DNA of 64,000 nt from Aphis gossypii (Eukaryota; Arthropoda; Insecta; Hemiptera; Aphididae). The stretch spans positions 28,148,001-28,212,000 of the forward strand of contig NC_065532.1 in the NCBI RefSeq assembly GCF_020184175.1, in the 5' to 3' direction. This document shows positions 62,140 through 64,000 of the stretch, piece after piece. The notes below the pieces were generated by a model. That model did not search any database. It saw only the letters and a program-made list of their open reading frames with translations, and was not told where the DNA came from. Positions within the stretch are counted from its first letter, which is position 1. Each line of letters starts with the position of its first letter. Made by a program: the position numbers and the translations under genes.

Positions 62140-62560
62140 ATTTGTAAGTTTGCTAATCAAATTCATGTGGTCATTAATATACCTATTATGAGTATTCTTT
62201 ATTCTTTAGTTGGCTTTTTCAAAAGTGTTGTCTTTTAAGTCTTAGGTACTTACACAATTTCTTCAAGGTAAGAGTATTTGACTGCCTGCACTTGCCACTT
62301 AATAATCTCTCAACTGGGACTAAGAAGAGTAGAGTTGTATTGTATTAGAGAAACACTTGTTTCACAGGTGGATACTGATTACAATAAATGCAGCGTTTTT
62401 GTTTCTTTTTTTTAAAATCTAAAAAAGTTATTGCTTGAATATTTGATGAGAATTTGCAGCTACTACAGATATCAGTATCAGACAATTGATATGATGGCAT
62501 AATGCAATCAAAAAAGTCATTGCTGTCTTCAGAATTAGTAGATACTAAACTGGCTTAGTT
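62140..62560 (-). pseudogene. Possible hAT transposase C-terminal remnant
   Basis: On the minus strand near 62320-62297 the frame reads LVPVERLLSGK, like the C-terminal dimerisation motif (VPxERxFS) of hAT transposases. A preceding frame contains two CxxC pairs (CSSC, CIYC) and ends at a stop. The hAT-type terminus at about 61751-61860 lies next to it. Evidence is a short motif only; the element is decayed in either case. Confidence 0.3.
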
Positions 62561-63778
62561 GTGAGCAAGGTGGATAAGTGTGAACCTTGGTTATATACTA
62601 TTTATTGAACAAACAAGATAAGATTCAGACATTAATCATTATAACAATGCGGTGAAATTGTGTGAATAAATATTGTATAAAAAATAGACAATAAAATAAA
62701 TAATTAAAAAAAAAGACAGTTTTTATTATCCATATAAGATAATAGATAAAACTGATAAATCATTGAAAAGTTATATGTATATGAGATAGAATATACTAAA
62801 AATGTATCTAGAAAATGTGTTACACTGGAAAGTACTTATAAAATATAAGAACAATATTATTTCATTTCCATTTTCCAATAATTCAAAATTAGCAATGATC
62901 GTCATAATTTACAAGTCACACAACAATTCTACTACAGACTACTGTACTTCTATGGTAAGTTGTATATATTGTTATTATAATTTGTAAAAACAGTAAATAA
63001 ATTATTAAAATTTTTCTGTGAACTGCAGCTTCCTGTAGAAGTTCATGTTTACCTGAAAAATTTAAAAATAATTAAAAAATGTATAGTGAATATGGAATCA
63101 AATCTATATATTTACTTATTAAGATAAATTGAGTATTAACTCGGATAAGAGCCAATTTTTTTAGTGATATATTCATCTAATTGATGACCAGTTCTTTATA
63201 AGAATAATTCTATTAGGTCATGAGCATTATCATTTAATTTACGTTAGATTGATTGTTCAATCGCCAATGTATTTAAATCGTTTCCTCTATTAGACTTACC
63301 TAAAACATAGCATTTGATTACAATTATAATAATTTATAATATTAACTTAATTTTTTAACATACTTTCTTGTTAGGTGATACTTGATTAAACTCAATAATA
63401 CAAAGATTCAAAGATTCTCTAAAAGTTGGATAAAGAAAAAATTATATTTTAAATACAATATAGTTCTTACATTTAACATTATGTAAGTGATGTAGGTACA
63501 TATAAGACATTTGCTTTTCCAAACATTAATCAATTCTATTAGAAACACAATTTTACATAATTTTCTATTTACATGAATATAAATGTTTAATATATTATAT
63601 ATATATATACATATATATGTGTATACCTTTTATTCATTTTCAATCAAATCCATATACATAACTTATTAGAAATCACAAGACACAAATAATCATAAACCTA
63701 CAATAAATAAACAAAATTTTACAAAATTATTTTAAAAAATAAGCATTAATTAATTAATTAGGTTACATATATATTATA
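62561..63778. other. Gene-free AT-rich stretch
   Basis: Only short ORFs without recognised domains, and a (TA)n tract at about 63590-63620. Confidence 0.45.
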
Positions 63779-64000
63779 GGATTGGCCAACATGAACATAT
63801 TCGCAAGCCGCATGGACCAATACAATTATACCAAGAGTACAACCAAAATGTTTATAAATAAAATTTATATAATTTGATAAATTTTTATAAATGCTTACCA
63901 AAAAATTAAAATTCATAACAATAATAAGTTAATTTTAATTTTATAGATAAGACTCAAGCCACATCTGACATCTGATTATAATGAGAGCCATATGTGGCTC
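63779..64000. mobile_element. hAT-like element cut by the window edge
   Basis: GGATTGGCCAACATGAAC at 63779 and GCAAGCCGCATGGACC, then AGAGCCATATGTGGCTC at the window end, match the word pattern of hAT MITEs with GGCCAACC / GAGCCGCATGTGGCTC motifs. The right end lies outside the window, so no TSD can be checked. Confidence 0.5.

Noticed and set aside
1..64000. CRISPR arrays, bacterial operons, or prophage-like systems
   Set aside because: No regularly spaced repeats with unique spacers, no bacterial-style gene clusters; introns and transposons indicate eukaryotic nuclear DNA.

Overview
The window looks like nuclear DNA of an aphid (Hemiptera, Aphididae) or a close relative. It is very AT-rich, full of short A/T homopolymers and TAGGTACCTA-type words, dense in small terminal-inverted-repeat transposons with 8-bp target duplications, and carries an interstitial (TTAGG)n insect telomere motif. 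Genes are intron-rich, and every multi-exon model below was built by hand from splice sites and reading phase, so gene identity is inference from protein pattern recognition without a database search.

Layout. 1-9.8 kb: repeats, one TIR element and a decayed P-element/THAP9-type transposase on the minus strand (4.2-6.25 kb). 9.8-12.6 kb: a plus-strand gene for a 295-residue protein I cannot name, probably with a non-coding first exon. 13-14 kb: two small TIR elements. 14.9-16.1 kb: a three-exon minus-strand THAP-domain gene of 176 residues. 17.6-20.35 kb: a 77-bp minisatellite abutting a second P/THAP9-type transposase whose THAP half is intact and whose catalytic half is broken. 21.4-21.8 kb: an isolated GC-rich island.

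24.3-50.5 kb (minus): a complete 10-exon gene for the U3 snoRNP/SSU-processome protein UTP6 (609 residues). Exons 1-3 lie at 50.0-50.5 kb and exons 4-10 at 24.3-29.1 kb, so intron 3 is about 20.9 kb. Inside this intron sit a tRNA-derived SINE, a 13-exon same-strand gene for a 520-residue DUF4806-family protein built largely from small phase-1 exons (33.9-38.4 kb), and a plus-strand EnSpm/CACTA-type transposase gene with an uninterrupted 695-codon reading frame (40-42.8 kb).

50.5-64 kb: no convincing protein gene. It holds a possible 5' exon at 55.03 kb, the telomeric repeat, several nested hAT-like elements and a tandem pair of about 200-230 bp units at 59.3-59.85 kb. Each unit folds into an 80-nt hairpin with paired compensatory substitutions, a conserved upstream block and a T4 stretch, which suggests a duplicated small structured RNA gene, possibly Pol III-transcribed.

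The UTP6 gene is the only clear housekeeping gene. The DUF4806, THAP and 295-residue genes look like members of expanding, transposon-associated insect families.
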